Shown here in pieces: positions 10,301 to 22,047 of a DNA stretch of 64,000 bases; the stretch's first letter is position 1; the number at the start of each line of letters is the position of its first letter. Under the pieces are notes generated by a model that was not told the origin of the DNA, did not search any database, and saw only the letters and a program-made list of their open reading frames with translations. The stretch is from Blastomyces gilchristii SLH14081 (Eukaryota; Ascomycota; Eurotiomycetes; Onygenales; Ajellomycetaceae), in assembly GCF_000003855.2 (NCBI RefSeq), contig NW_003101670.1, positions 520,841-584,840 of the forward strand, read 5' to 3'. The translations under genes and the position numbers were made by a program.

Positions 10301-12168
10301 TATATAGATTTATAAGATCTCTGTCTCTTAATAAGAGAGCTTATAGATTGAATCTTAGAAGAGTTTCTGCTCTTCTATTAAATCTATTATCAGATTCTTC
10401 TTATAATAAGAAGAAAGCTCAGCTGCCTTTGCTAAGCTGAACATCTCTGTGAGATCTCAGTATTTCTCTGATATCTGAAGCTCTGTTTTCATGACTGCAA
10501 AGTTCTCAGACATTTATAAAGTTATTATATAAATGAACTTATCTTCTCTAATTAACTCTGTAGTATTAACTGATTCTATCTTTATAAGTAAGTCTATCAA
10601 CACTGATCAGAAGTATAAACCTGACTCATAGATAGCTATGTATGAATTGTGTTTTTAAAGTCATGCAAGTTCTAAGTACATGTTATCTATGATATTCATA
10701 ATAATTACAGTTTCTGCAAATCTTCTTCAGATTCTGAAGAGATCTTATAATTCAAAGATGACTCTTATAAGTCTCTCAGCTCTCAGATCTGAGTTCTCAC
10801 ACTCTGCTTATTATAAGAGCAGATTTTCAGTTTTCACTATTCAGCTCATTCACTTCATGAGCTTTAGAAACACTATAGTGATCTGAGATTCTGAGTTCAT
10901 TAATGCTTTTTATACTTATGAGACAGCAGTACTGCAGCACAGTTTCTTCTCATAAGCAAGTATTTTCATTAGAAGAGTAACAGATTCAGATATCAGCTTC
11001 AAGACTCTTAAGAAGGCTGTTACTGACTCTGTCTGTGACTTCTCAAATTTCTATTTTAATTTATTCAGACAGTTTGTGTGAAGATATTCTGATTTAGAAT
11101 AGATGAAGTAGAGTCTCTTTTTCTTAATCTCTCTATTATATACTCTGTTTACAGAAGCTTATAAAGCTCTCTCTCTCTGCTCAGCAGTCAGATACAAATC
11201 TCTCTATATTTTATCATCTTTTCCTGATAAATCTGTTCTCTGTTATTCTGATTCTTACAGAACTGATCAGTGATTCACTCTCTACAGATCTGTGACTCTC
11301 ACAGTGATCTGTAAGCAGTGAATAAAAGTTATCAGTTTCTTCAGAATCAAGAACTTAGAGTCTTACTCAATGAGCTTATTCTGTATATCTTTATTTAATC
11401 TCTTTATGAATATTATTATTCAGATCTTATTTCAGAGCTCTGTTTTCATAGATCTTAATTCATATTATAATTTCATGAAGTACTGTGAGTAGTCTTTATC
11501 AGATTTCTTATCTCTTTTTCTAATATTGATGATTATAATTCAGATGTTCTCTGTTCAGCTCACAGAGTCTCTTAACTTATTCTCTAGATAGGTCTTAAGA
11601 ACAGATTAGTAGAATCTCTTATAATCATTCTCTAAATAATTCAGCCAGTTCTTGACTTCAGTGTAGTAGAGATCTGTCATTATATAGATAATAGCTTCTT
11701 CATCTTTTATATTACACAGCTGAGCTTGTAAGTCAATTTTAAATACAAACTTGTAAAAGCTTTTATAGATTGTGATTTAATAAGTGATCTTAAGTGATCA
11801 CAGCTTAAGAAAGTTTCTTTTCAGTTCATAGATGTCTCTGAAGATCATATCTAGAGACTCAGTTTAAGAGTGTTTACAGACAGTAAGCATTTCTTGTAGA
11901 AAAATAGCTTAATCTTATAAGATATACTCAAGAATGTTCTTCACTGAGATTGATTCATTTATGAGTTTGAAGAGTTTCTCTGTCACAGATGCAGAGAATG
12001 ATATTCTGTGAGTAATTGATAAGTTCTCTGAGACTTCTTTTATAAGAGTTGTTCATAATTCAAGTGACTGCTTCTGAGTGTCTGCAGTAGAGTTTACAGA
12101 GATTGAAGCATGCAAGTTTCTAGTTCTTTCAGTTATAACAGATGATTACTAACTGACTGAGCTTGAAA
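10300..12168 (-). other. Presumed gag-protease region of element B
   Basis: Lies between the RT and the 5' LTR (12169), where gag and protease belong. The minus strand has scattered short open pieces, but I cannot place a CCHC knuckle or protease DSG motif with confidence. Confidence 0.4.
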
Positions 12169-12426
12169 TGTAAGAATAAGTGCTCACAGATGATTATTCA
12201 GGTGTTTGCAGCTTGATATGATATATACTGTTAACTACTAGAAGTATTCACAGTAGAAAGATAAAATGTAGAAGTCAAATGTATAATAGCATTCAAGCTG
12301 AGTTATGAATAGTATTCGCGAACTTCAGTCTATATAGTTGTGTGTAGCCAAGGGCCGCTAACCCTATTGATTACGCGAGAGATAGGAATAGGGGTAAAGA
12401 ATCCGCAAGGAGCGGGATTTCTTACA
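12169..12426 (-). repeat. Element B LTR (5' LTR in coding sense)
   Basis: 258 bp, the same length as its partner. The outer ~120 bp (12305-12420) are nearly unmutated (gtattcgcg, gggccgcta, gattacgcg, ggagcggg), whereas the inner half is CpG-free. Confidence 0.9.
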
Positions 12427-12431
12427 CACAT
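12427..12431. repeat. Right 5-bp target duplication of element B (cacat)
   Basis: Repeats 5169-5173. Element A resumes immediately after it. Confidence 0.88.
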
Positions 12432-15060
12432 ACTTAATGAGAATTGTATAAGACCATGTTCTAGAAGGTCTGTGATCTGATACTTCTGTTCTTCAAGATG
12501 TGTTTGTGACAGAGAGTATGCATTCTGATTAACTGGTTTTGTGTCCTCTGTATCAATCTCATGTACAAATCCTTATTCTGACAGTAATTTCAGTGAAAGA
12601 TCTGTTCAGAAGACCTTCTTATACTTCTTCAGAAGCTTCTTCATACACTTGTTCTTCTGTATATTCTTTATCTTGATTTTCTTCACTTTCAGATTCTGTA
12701 TGATATACAGAATGCTTTCAGATGAGATCTTGTAAATTATTCTCTTTACTTGTTAATGTATAAGCAGATTTAATTCTTCTATATCAGAGATGTGAAATGT
12801 CCTTCTCATATCAGTTGATAGAATTATATGAACTGTTTTCTTTCTATCAGTCAACTGCATATAACATGTACATCATTGAATCTATGAATTGAATCTTTGA
12901 AATCAATTAAGTCTGAGAATAAGATTGTATTTCATGTTCTGCAGCTCTCACACTCAAATATAGCAAGATCATTCTTTAAAGTGCAAGAGAACTCTTACTC
13001 TTACAGATAATATTAAATATCAGTTATCAGATAATCTTATACATTGACAATTCTTCACTCAGTGAATCTCTTTCAGTCTTCAGATTATATAATTATTAAT
13101 ATATTATATAGAAGCTTCTGTGTCTGTTAATACTTTTACAGCTATCTCTTGATTCTTACTTAAGTGTCTCTTATACATTAACATTTCAGGTCTTAAGGCA
13201 TTGAGATGAGTGTTCACTTCATTCTCACTCACATCTCAGTCAGAAGCCTGCTTTCTCTTAATATTCACAGAATTCAGAGAGTCTTCTAATACAGACATCT
13301 CTTTCACTTTAAAGACTTTTCATAGAATATCAGTGAGTGTCTCTGAGCTCACTGATTCTGCTAGTTTTTTGACTCTCTTGCTTCTCTTGACTGTGTACAC
13401 TGTGTGCAATCTTTTACATCATGATTTTAATATCTGCAGTTGAAGCAAGCTTAATACTTATGATATCAAGATTTTCACTCAGAAAATCTCTTTTTCAGAG
13501 AATTCAGTGCTTTAGTAATAGTATTCAGATCTAGATTCATCACATCTGAGTGTGTAACTTGTATTATAGAAGTATGATTATCTGTTCTTCACTGAGATAT
13601 ACTTAATTGCAGTATTTTCTATTGCAATTGACTTACTTATTCCTGTATAATAAGAATGTTGTATACTTCTTTCATCATATCTGATTATGAGATTAAGTAT
13701 TTTCATTTCACTCTTAACTTGAGTGTAAGATCATGAATGAAGATCTGTAAACAGAAAGATATTGAAAGCTCTTTATTTAATACAAGATAGTGTAAGCTGA
13801 AGTGTGTGAAGTATAATATAAGATCACTTACTTATCTACACTCAGTGAAGTATTTATAACACTTATCTCATATATTTACTTTCTTAAAGTTATGCAAGAT
13901 TCATTTGAAAAACTCATTTCATATTTATAGAAATGAATATCACTTCAGATCTGTAAGATTCATCTTTTCATCAGTCATTTATAATGACTTTACTTTTTCA
14001 TATAGAAATATAGCAGATCTTAAGACTTGTTGAAATTCTGTTAACTGTCTGTCTATGAGTTTACATTCAATCTGATAATATGATTACATCTGACTTAGTC
14101 AGCTGATTGCAGCATCATTTTTTCAGTTGTTATTAAAGCTTAATAACTCTGACAGATCTTCTGACTTAATATATCTCATACTCAGATTCTTATTCTGTGC
14201 AGCAGTCTTCAATGATATGTACACTTCTGAAGAGATTGTGAATAATCATAATAAGATCTTCAGATTTGATATAGTCATCTATCTGTGTAAATATTTGATC
14301 TCTCACTGCAGATCTAAGATCTGATTTTCTCTATTCTTATTAATGATGATGATTGCATCAGTGAAGCTCTTCATAGTGAATACTTGATCTGCAGTGAATG
14401 TCAATTATTGTTTAGCTTCTGTCTCAGTCTGTCACTGTGTACACAAGACCTCAATCTTGTTTAGAATTCTTGTATGTATACAGAGCTTCAATTTCAGTTC
14501 AGTGATTTCAGTCACTTTTCTTACTGTTTCAAGTAAACTCTCTGAGAGATTCTGCATATCTTCTGATTCAGATAGCAGAGAAGAATATTATTCATATCAA
14601 CTAGAAAAGATATTCATTTCAGTGATTTCTCATTGATTGTATGATGTCTATCATTATATTACTATATCATTATATCACTATATCATTATATTACTATATC
14701 ATTATATGATTTCTGTTGTCATCATACAACTTCAGTAATGGCCATTTCTTCCTTTTATTTCTCTGAGTGAAGAGCAGTCTTCTTTGAATCTGGTTCACTG
14801 CTCTCATCTCTCTTTCTCACATCTCATCTGTTTGTGTACATGGCATTCACCTGGGCGTGGAGTTTTCCCTTAACAAGTGAAGCAGCATCAATCAGATGCT
14901 CTTCTGCTCACTACTCTTCATACACTATTTTTTTTTGAGACATTCTAGAACCACACTGACATGATAACTATGAATCACTTTGTAGATGGAATTATCACAC
15001 TCTGAAGAAGCCTGCGCTTCTCACCAGTTTTTAGACATGCTATCAGATGTGATTCAAAGG
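12432..15060 (-). pseudogene. Element A gag-protease and RT N-terminus (decayed)
   Basis: The minus strand near 12.43-12.75 kb reads as the start of a gypsy RT: GFVHEIDTEDTKPVN, then Y.LSQTHLEEQ and TDLLE.GLI, the classic linker and first RT motif. It joins the RT palm at 5168 once element B is removed. Upstream (12.8-15.0 kb) are gag/protease positions, too decayed for motif assignment. The same order and sequence are present in copy 2 (25500-26763, 40437-41900). Confidence 0.65.
14651..14710. repeat. Short tandem repeat, ~16-bp unit
   Basis: About three units of the type actatatcattatatt within element A's gag side. Copy 2 has a shorter and altered version at about 41396-41440, so the array varies in length between copies. 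Confidence 0.7.
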
Positions 15061-15089
15061 TTGCTTGAGCCAGTGTACAATTACAGGTG

Positions 15090-15223
15090 TATGCCGGCTT
15101 CTTATATATCATAATATCATACACTAAATTAATTAGTGGCCGCTATGGCCCCCTTTACACTCGTAAGCAAGTTCGGAAGCGGCCGCGTTATTATCCGACG
15201 GTCGTACGTTCTTCCGAACCACA
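15090..15223 (-). repeat. CpG-retaining right terminus of element A copy 1
   Basis: An unmutated edge shared with copy 2 (about 41806-41939). It holds a 9-bp inverted repeat, gttcggaag (15171-15179) and cttccgaac (15211-15219), around gcggccgc. Read on the minus strand it begins TGTGGTTCGG, as an LTR would. No second copy is found at the left side of the element, so its nature as an LTR is inferred only. Confidence 0.6.
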
Positions 15224-15239
15224 ACTACTTGAATTATTA

Positions 15240-15900
15240 AGAAGAGAGAGCTTGAGTATATCAATACTGTTATAACTTAAGAAGAATTCAAGAACTTTCT
15301 ACTGAATTAAATTAAAGATCACTGTAACTGCAGCTTCACAGCAGCACTGTGATTCAACTTATTATATTAATAAGATAATGAGAATTCTTTCAATTTCAAT
15401 ATAAGATTTGAAGAATATTGAGAGAAATTAACTGATGATTTGAATTAATTAAAAACACAGCTTTATCTTATGAAGCTGACTTATAAGATGCAGATAATAA
15501 TATCACAGTATCAGAGTTTATTAATTAATTACACTGAGCTTATCAACCTGGCTTTTCAGATCTATTTGAATAATCAATTCTCTGAGAAAAAGATTAATAA
15601 GATCTCTTCTAAGTAATTAATAATAAGATCTAAATAACACTATGACAGCTTCAGTGTGAAGAAAGTAAAGAAGAATTTCAAGTATTTTAATTGTTTACTC
15701 ACTGTAAAGAAATATTTAAAAAGATTTAATAAAGATCTCTATTTTAACTGCAGAGCTGATAATTACTATACTAGTAATTATAAGAAGCTGAAGAAGAGAA
15801 GAAACTGAGAAGATACTTTCTTAAAGTTAATTTCTCTTCTGATAAATATATCTATAAAAGATAAAGAAGAGAAAGAAAAAAAGAATTGATAATTCTCATA
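15240..15900 (+). pseudogene. Element C gag remnant with zinc knuckle
   Basis: Around 15745-15800 the frame reads YFNCRADNYYTSNYKKLKK, a decayed CX2CX4HX4C nucleic-acid-binding knuckle. Copy 1 keeps CFNYEAGDHYVSDC at the same place, which together support the knuckle. Upstream sequence is gag-like but stop-ridden. Gag would form the particle that packages the element RNA. Confidence 0.65.
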
Positions 15901-16479
15901 TCTTCAAGTTTATATTATGATCACAATATATACTCTGAATAAGAAGATATCAGTGAGATGTCTACTTAACTCTGAGATAAATATTAACTTCATATTCTAT
16001 TTCTTTTCTTTGATGAAGAATTGAAAGAAGATAGATCTGTCAGATTATATGAAATTTACTAATGAAACAAAGTGTTATCATTTTAGCATAATTCAAGTGA
16101 AGTGTGTGATCACAGACTTAGAAGAAATCTTTAAGAAGAGTAGTCTGCTTCTTTATACAGTTAATATTATAGATGAGAACATTATTCTAGATCTTCTATA
16201 AGTGAGAGAAAACAATTCTCTCATTGACTGAGTCTCTCAGATATGACAGTACTGTCTCACTAATGAAAAGATAGTAATAGAGAAATCTGAAGAGTTTGAT
16301 TAAAAGAATCTTGAGAAAAAGATAGAGTCAATATACTGTGTAGTAGATGACTGAGACTTGAAGATAGATAAAGAAGTTATCACTCTCACTGCAAGATTAA
16401 CAGCAGTATTCATTATTAAAGATAGATAAATACAATATCTCTTTACAGATTATAAGAATATCTTTTCAGAAAGAAAAGC

Positions 16480-17290
16480 AGTGAAGTTTTCTAATATCAA
16501 GATATAATATAAGATTCATCTTGAAGACAGTGTAACAGCACTGTACAGACCTCTTTATAACTTATCTATAAAGAAATTGAATATTCTACATAAATATCTT
16601 AAGAAAGTATAATCAAAGAACTGAATATACTTATTAAAGAGTTCAGCAGAAGCATCTATACTCTTTATACTTAAGAAGAACAGTAGACTACATCTATGCA
16701 TAGACTACAGAGGTCTCAATAAGATGACAGTTAAGAATCACTATTTATTACTATTAATTAATAAGATGATTGATTGATTATCTGAAGTAAAGATATTCTC
16801 AAAGATTGATATACAGAATATCTATCATAGAATCAGAGTTAATGAAGATGATATTTAAAAAACAGCTTTTTATATCAAGTACAGTAATTTTAAATATCTT
16901 GTTATATCTTTTGATCTTTATAACACTTCAGTCATCTTTCAGATCTATATAAATAAGACACTGTAAGGCCTTATTGATATCTTCTACATAGTATACTTAA
17001 ATGATATTCTAATCTTCTCAAAAACAGAGAAAGAATATGATACTCATGTTTGAGAAGTGTTAAGTTACTTGAGACAGTATCAACTCTATATAAACACTGA
17101 AAAATGCTCATTCTACATACAGAAGATTGATTTCTTAGATTATATTATTAAGATGAACAGTATTTCAATGAACAGAAGTCAGATCTTCATTATTAAGAAC
17201 TGGTTTATACTGTGAATATATCATAAAATGCAGATATTTCTAGAATTTGTAAATTTCTACAGATGATTCATCTATACATATTCACAGATT
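16480..17290 (+). pseudogene. Element C copy 2 reverse transcriptase (decayed)
   Basis: Motifs in order: LNILHKYLKK near 16570, LFILKKNSRLHLCIDYRGLNKMTVKNHY around 16660-16745 (given with breaks omitted), then VYLNDILIFSK near 16985, where the first Asp of YLDD is Asn. Then YQLYINTEKCSFYMQKIDFLDYI, the thumb. It matches copy 1 at 37400-38065 on the other strand. Stops are mainly tga and taa. Confidence 0.8.
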
Positions 17291-17319
17291 ACTGTCTTCC
17301 TTATAGATCTATTAAAGAG

Positions 17320-17930
17320 AAGTATGAAAGATAGAAAAATGAGATTATTTATTCTTACTCAAGATATCACACAGACATTTACAGAATTAAAACAAGCTTT
17401 TACAGATATTACAATACTGAATTACTTTAATCTCAACTTACTCAGTCAGTGTGAGACTGATATATCTGAGAATAAGATCTGTGAAATCTTTTCACAGTTA
17501 ATATCAGAGATCTTTCAACATTGAAAGAATCAGAGAATAATTATCTCTGAAGATACAGACAATGAAATATCTGTAAGAGAAGACTTTTTCACAGAGTCTA
17601 TAAGACACTGTGAATAAAAATCAGTGATCTTCTTCTTCAAGAAGTTATTACTCACACAGAGAAGATATAATACTCATGATCAAGAGATGTTAGTAATTAT
17701 TGAATTCTTTAAGATCTGATAACATTATCTTCAGAATAGTAAGTACTCAGTGCAAGTTTTCACTGATTATATAAATCTATATTACTTCTTGACAACAAAG
17801 AGCTTGACAGAACATTAAGCCAGATAAGTGAAGCTACTTTCAGAGTATAATTTCTATATCTGATACTGTTCAGATCAGCTTAACTCTGCTGATATACTGT
17901 CTAAATAACCTGATTATAATATTGTTAATA
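17320..17930 (+). pseudogene. Element C copy 2 RNase H-like domain (decayed)
   Basis: 17324-17524 reads FILTQDITQTFTELKQAFTDITILNYFN and then SQCETDIS, the gypsy RNase H entry with a catalytic-type Asp (split here for length; one continuous frame). Downstream DHKNL-type sequence (FTDYINLYYFLTTKSLTE) fits the end of the domain. It is directly after RT, as expected. Confidence 0.7.
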
Positions 17931-19093
17931 TAGAGAAGAATTTTATAAAAGAATCTCTGTTATCACTGCAGAAGAAGCTAACTGTAGAAGATTGAGATTC
18001 TCTAAAGCTCAGAAACAGTACTGATAAGACAGCTGTATAACTCAGTATAGAAGATGAAAGAAAACTCAGATTCTTACAGAGAACTAATACTGAAGATTAT
18101 AAGCTTCTTATATTATATCTTACTATTATTGAATTAATAAAGAATGAAACAGTCTACAATCTTTCAATCTGACTACTTTTGAAATTTATTAATAAGTTAC
18201 AGAAGAAGAATATCTCTACTGCAGCTTAAATTCAGAAATTAAAGAAGAAAGAATTCAGTTTAAACTTGAAAGAGACAGACTCTGAGTAAGACAGTACTGT
18301 TAAGAAATCAAGTCACTGATAACTAGAAGAATATGAACTTCTACTACTGAATAATTCAGTCTTTGTCCCTCATAGTAGAGCAGTGTGTCAGAAGTTATTA
18401 AGAATTTATCACAATAATTCTCATACAGAGCACTTCAGATTAGAGAAGACTGAGAAGCTTCTAAAATATAAATATATTTAAGACAAGCTCTGAGCAGATG
18501 TCAAAGAGTATATTAAGACTTATAATATCTATCAAAGAATAAAGATTCTGCAGTATAAGTAATACAGTGAGTTAATATCACTGCTTGTTTTAAAGAGCTT
18601 ATAACAGAATCTATTAATGAATTTCATAGTTAATCTGCTGACGTTAACAAGAGTCAAAGAATATGACTCAATTTTAATTATTATTAATCACTTTATAAAG
18701 ATAATAAAATATATTTCTACTTATAAAAAGATTAAAGTCTCTGAATTGACTGATTTATTTTTAGATATTATTATTCATAATCACAGTGTTCTGAAATTGT
18801 TAATAACAGATCAAGAATCTCTCTTCATTAGCAAGTACTGATTGACCTTTTACTATCATCTTATAATAAGGTATGTTCTCAGTACTACATTTCATCTGCA
18901 GATAGATGATCAGACTGAATATCAGAATCAGATATTAGAACAGCATCTTCAAACATTCTATTTATATTATTAGAATGATTGACTTAAACATCTTCTGATT
19001 ACTGAATTTATATATAATAATATAAAGAATATAATCTTAAAAGTATCTTCTTTCTATACTTATTATGAATATAATTCTTCATTACTCAGTGAC

Positions 19094-19101
19094 ATCACAG
19101 A
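19094..19101. repeat. Left 8-bp target duplication of MITE1 (atcacaga)
   Basis: Identical to 19608-19615. An 8-bp duplication is the signature of hAT-superfamily insertion. Confidence 0.92.
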
Positions 19102-19607
19102 TAGACTAGCCGCTGAGATCATGAATTTCACATTTGATTTCATTTGGTCTGGTCTCATACATTTCTTGGCGTGAATCCCGCTGAGACTGGCTATCAAAAA
19201 AACATGTAAAGTGACTATATATCAGATCTTAAAATGAAATCATGACTTGAAAAAAATAAGAAAGTGGTCCCATTTGGTCCCATTTAGTCCCATTCTTGTC
19301 ATAAAGTTACTATTTTTAGACATTTTAAGGTTTTTTTTAGACTATTTTTAATTTTTTAAAAAGTAACGCTTTTTGATAACACTCAAATGAGATTTAAAGT
19401 CATTTAAAGCAATAAAAATAATTTAAATTGAGAAGTGGAAATCATGGTCTCATTTGAAAAATGTGACAAGAGTAGACAGTAAGTCTCACTGAAACAGTAT
19501 GAAACTACTATCTAATGTTAAAACCGTGTAATGGGATCAGTCAAATTGATAATGAGACTATCAAAAAATCTGGTCCTGGTCTCAGACACGGTCACACGGT
19601 CAGTCTA
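19102..19607 (+). mobile_element. MITE1, non-autonomous hAT element (506 bp)
   Basis: Bounded by tagactagccg and cggtcagtcta, imperfect terminal inverted repeats that match the two ends of the full hAT (26764-40428) in swapped order. About 45 bp at its right end are nearly the hAT left end in reverse complement. It has no coding capacity. Internal words repeat near the left side (catttggtccc/catttagtccc, about 19270-19294). It keeps CpG at many places, unlike the host element. It was presumably mobilised by the hAT transposase. A second 506-bp copy lies at 47676-48181. Confidence 0.92.
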
Positions 19608-19615
19608 ATCACAGA
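19608..19615. repeat. Right 8-bp target duplication of MITE1 (atcacaga)
   Basis: Identical to 19094-19101. The empty site is seen in copy 1 of element C (near 35525-35545, reverse strand). Confidence 0.92.
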
Positions 19616-20029
19616 TGACATTTCAAAGAGAGAAATAGACAGTCAGAATATTAAACAGATACAGAGAACAGAGTATCTCTCAGTATTAGAAGTAAAAGTA
19701 AGATTAAAACTTTTGAATAAAATTCATAAGAAGGCAGTGAAAAGCATCTACTATACTCAGAAGTAGTAGATAGAATACTATAATTGAAAACATCTTTCAA
19801 TGAAGTTTTTGATAGAGAATCAAGTACTACTTTCAGCAAAGAATATCAAGATAATAAGACTGTGTAAGAAGCTCAGTGAGTAGTGACTAGAATCTTTCTC
19901 AGTAACAAGAGTGATGAGTAAGTAGATATATAAGTTGAAATTACTCTCAGAATTAAAATCAATTTATTCTGTTTTTCATATTTTCTATTTGAAGTTCTAT
20001 AAGTAACACTCTGAAGTGAAGTTATCTCA

Positions 20030-20215
20030 GCTGAATAATATCAAGATTGAGAGTAATACTGAATATCTTATGAAGAAAATATTGAATAAGTGAATATATT
20101 ACAGCAAGCTTCAATATCTTATTAAATGAAAAGATTATTCATTATCAGAGAATTTATGAGAACTGCTTAAGTATTTGAAAAATGCTGAGAAAGAGATTAT
20201 AAGCTATGAGACAGC
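20030..20215 (+). pseudogene. Element C copy 2 chromodomain (decayed)
   Basis: The frame reads ESNTEYLMKKILNK, then LQYLIK.KDYSLSENL.ELLKYLKNAEKEI, where dots are TGG-to-TGA stops at the conserved Trp positions. This is the C-terminal chromodomain of chromovirus integrases, which targets insertion to modified chromatin. The same sequence occurs in copies 1 and 3. Confidence 0.8.
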
Positions 20216-20923
20216 TAGTAGAGATCACTCTATTATATATCAGAGATATTGAATAAGAAATACTACTTAAGACTTCTTATTTTTTCTTAAAGAGTTTTTT
20301 TAGAGATAATCTTGTAATGATAAGCTAGTATCTTATAAACTCTGTAGCACTCTTCTTCTATTTTCTCTCAAAGAATTTTTTAGAAGTTTAATAAGACTAT
20401 ACAAGTGTAAAATTCCTGAAGTGATTAGAGAAAAGAGATATTTGAAATCAATAAAAAGATTAATATTATCAACTCACAGATCACTGCTATTTTAATAGAG
20501 TCACAGCTCACTGAAAAAGTAAAAAGAGAGATCAGAGCCTACTCATTAATAATTACATTCTTATTAAACTTATTCTTCATCATTGAAGTCTTCAGCACTG
20601 ATATCTTTGTCTGCTGAGAAGTTAGCACTGTAATACTGCAGAGAAGCATGCTGTAGAAGAATATAAAAGATGCTTAAAGTATTAACTTATTAATTTATAA
20701 AGTATCTCAGTTATCTGCTTTAATTGAAGTGAGATTCTCTTCAATCAGTGATTAATCTCTGTAATACTTTCAATAGTAGTGCTGACTGATCTCTTCTTGA
20801 GATTAGTTATTCTGAGGTATTTTTTCATCTCAGAGACTCACACTTTCATCTTCTTTTACAGATGAGTAAGAGAGATCTTCTCAGTCTTGATAAAATCTAT
20901 CAATACTTGAAGCTCTGAGACTC

Positions 20924-21544
20924 TTACTCTGTACTGCTTGAGTATCTAAGCTTCTTATCAGAGCTGATATGATATCTTCTTGTAGAGTAGATAATACTTA
21001 CAGAGAGATAGAAGTTATTGTTACAGATACAACAGAAATAACAGAAGTGAGAGAAGAAATAAGTGTATAAGATCTTTCTCTTCTTCAGCTGCTTAGCATA
21101 GTGCAGATATATAGCAGTATCAGTAAGAGACTGTATCAGAGCCTCTTTATAGAGAGAAGACAAAGAAATCACAGAACTCTGTAGACTCAACTCAGCAGTA
21201 TTCTGAGCAGGGCTCAGATATACTGTGAGAGAAGAACTATAAATTAAGCTTCTCAGAGTTACTGTTTCTGAAATCAAGCTCTTTCTGAAATTCTCTCTGA
21301 ATGATCACACAGAGTCATACATCACTGTGTTGACTGAGAGAGAGAGTGATGTTACAACAGCAGTGAAGAGAGTAGAAGAAGAACTGAACACAGACAAACT
21401 GATCAGCAGAAGAAATGACATCTCACTGCAAGGCATAGTAACTATCACCACAGTTACAAGAGAAGCAGAGAGAGAAGAAGAAGAAGATGTAATAATAAGA
21501 GTAATACTTCTGCAGTTCATTGACATCACTGTCTCTGCCTTCAA
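20924..21544 (-). pseudogene. Antisense ORF of element C copy 2
   Basis: Lies opposite to pol, between chromodomain and 3' LTR. Two open pieces (21544-21305 and 21277-20924) share one frame, separated by a short gap containing a TGA that is also TGA (from CGA) in copy 1. The product is Ser/Leu-rich, with a tail KQLKKRKILY..FFSHFCYF.. followed by CNNN and a Cys/Tyr position. A gtaagt splice donor follows LSVS in copy 1. The opposite strand is also open at 21327-21656, so strand assignment rests on the tail and splice site. Function unknown. Confidence 0.5.
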
Positions 21545-22029
21545 TCAAGCTTTCTTAACAGTCACAGAGACTGCAGCTGCATCACAAAGACATTTACTCA
21601 CTAGAAAATATCAGAATAAGCTCTTTATACTCTCATGCACTCACTGTTGCAATTGAAGAGAAGGAAAGAAAATTGTGTCACAGAGAGAGAAGAAATCTTT
21701 TTGAAAAAATTCTGTTACTACTATTAGCTTTGTCTCTAAAATACATCACTTTTACAGGGAATTTCATATATAGAATAGAATATGATGAGAGATCTGTAAG
21801 TCACTTATTAACTACATTTTTCACATTTTAAATTGATATATAAGGAACTTACTTATCACACAGTTGATTTGAATCGAGATGAGAAAAGAAGACTTACACA
21901 GTCACCAGAAAAACTCATCTATTTCTTTGTATCACACATAGTATATATACTGTTAAATCAGTTAGCAATCATTACTATATAACAAAGATAATTTCTAATC
22001 TGATAATCTTGAGAGCATCAGAACTATAC

Positions 22030-22047
22030 TCTTAAAGAGAAGAGTAT
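22030..22047 (+). other. Polypurine tract of element C copy 2
   Basis: The purine-rich run aaagagaagagtat immediately precedes the 3' LTR, as expected for the plus-strand primer. Copy 1 has the equivalent on the reverse strand at 33087-33105. Confidence 0.55.

Larger units (their letters stand above)
5174..12426 (-). mobile_element. Complete Ty3/gypsy element B (7253 bp)
   Basis: Two 258-bp LTRs (5174-5431, 12169-12426), both starting tgtaagaataag and ending tttcttaca, bounded by cacat duplications in element A. Coding is on the minus strand in the order RT, RNase H, integrase. A long ~2.2-kb region lies between integrase and the 3' LTR. The coding strand has a purine tract beside the 3' LTR. 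The interior is heavily mutated, while the outer LTR edges keep CpG. No tRNA-type primer site starting TGG is visible next to the 5' LTR. Confidence 0.9.
2205..15223 (-). mobile_element. Ty3/gypsy element A, copy 1, split by element B
   Basis: The two parts 2205-5173 and 12432-15223 align collinearly with 22583-26763 plus 40437-41939, giving an element of about 5.75 kb without the insert. Coding runs on the minus strand: gag-like region near 13.7-15.0 kb, start of reverse transcriptase near 12.4-12.9 kb, rest of RT to RNase H at about 4.1-5.17 kb, integrase at about 2.5-3.9 kb. The right end ...ttccgaaccaca matches that of copy 2, reads TG... on the coding strand and keeps CpG. No matching LTR is found at the left, so the left limit is only where the two copies stop aligning. 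All frames are broken. Confidence 0.8.
18350..19760 (+). pseudogene. Element C copy 2 integrase, split by MITE1
   Basis: Begins with an H2C2 zinc region (HNNSHTEHFRLEKTEKLL, then TYNIYQRIK), then the core from 18617: FIVNLLTLTRVKEYDSILII with the first Asp, KLLITDQESLFIS with the second Asp, and a degraded QTEYQNQILEQHLQ with the Glu. The frame YNSSLLSDITD at 19101 continues after the 506-bp MITE as DISKREIDSQNIKQIQRTEY at 19616. The MITE thus split one integrase ORF. Stops from CGA and TGG are frequent. Confidence 0.8.

Noticed and set aside
12150..12168. Primer-binding site next to the B and C 5' LTRs
   Set aside because: The coding-strand sequences start tttcaagc (B) and atttaaatc (C), not TGG; no tRNA complement can be supported. 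Mutation or self-priming are possible.
10680..14636. Plus-strand open frames in elements A and B (e.g. 10680, 12541, 13210, 14127, 14394)
   Set aside because: Opposite to the coding strand of both elements; depletion of CG and GG on one strand leaves the other open by chance.
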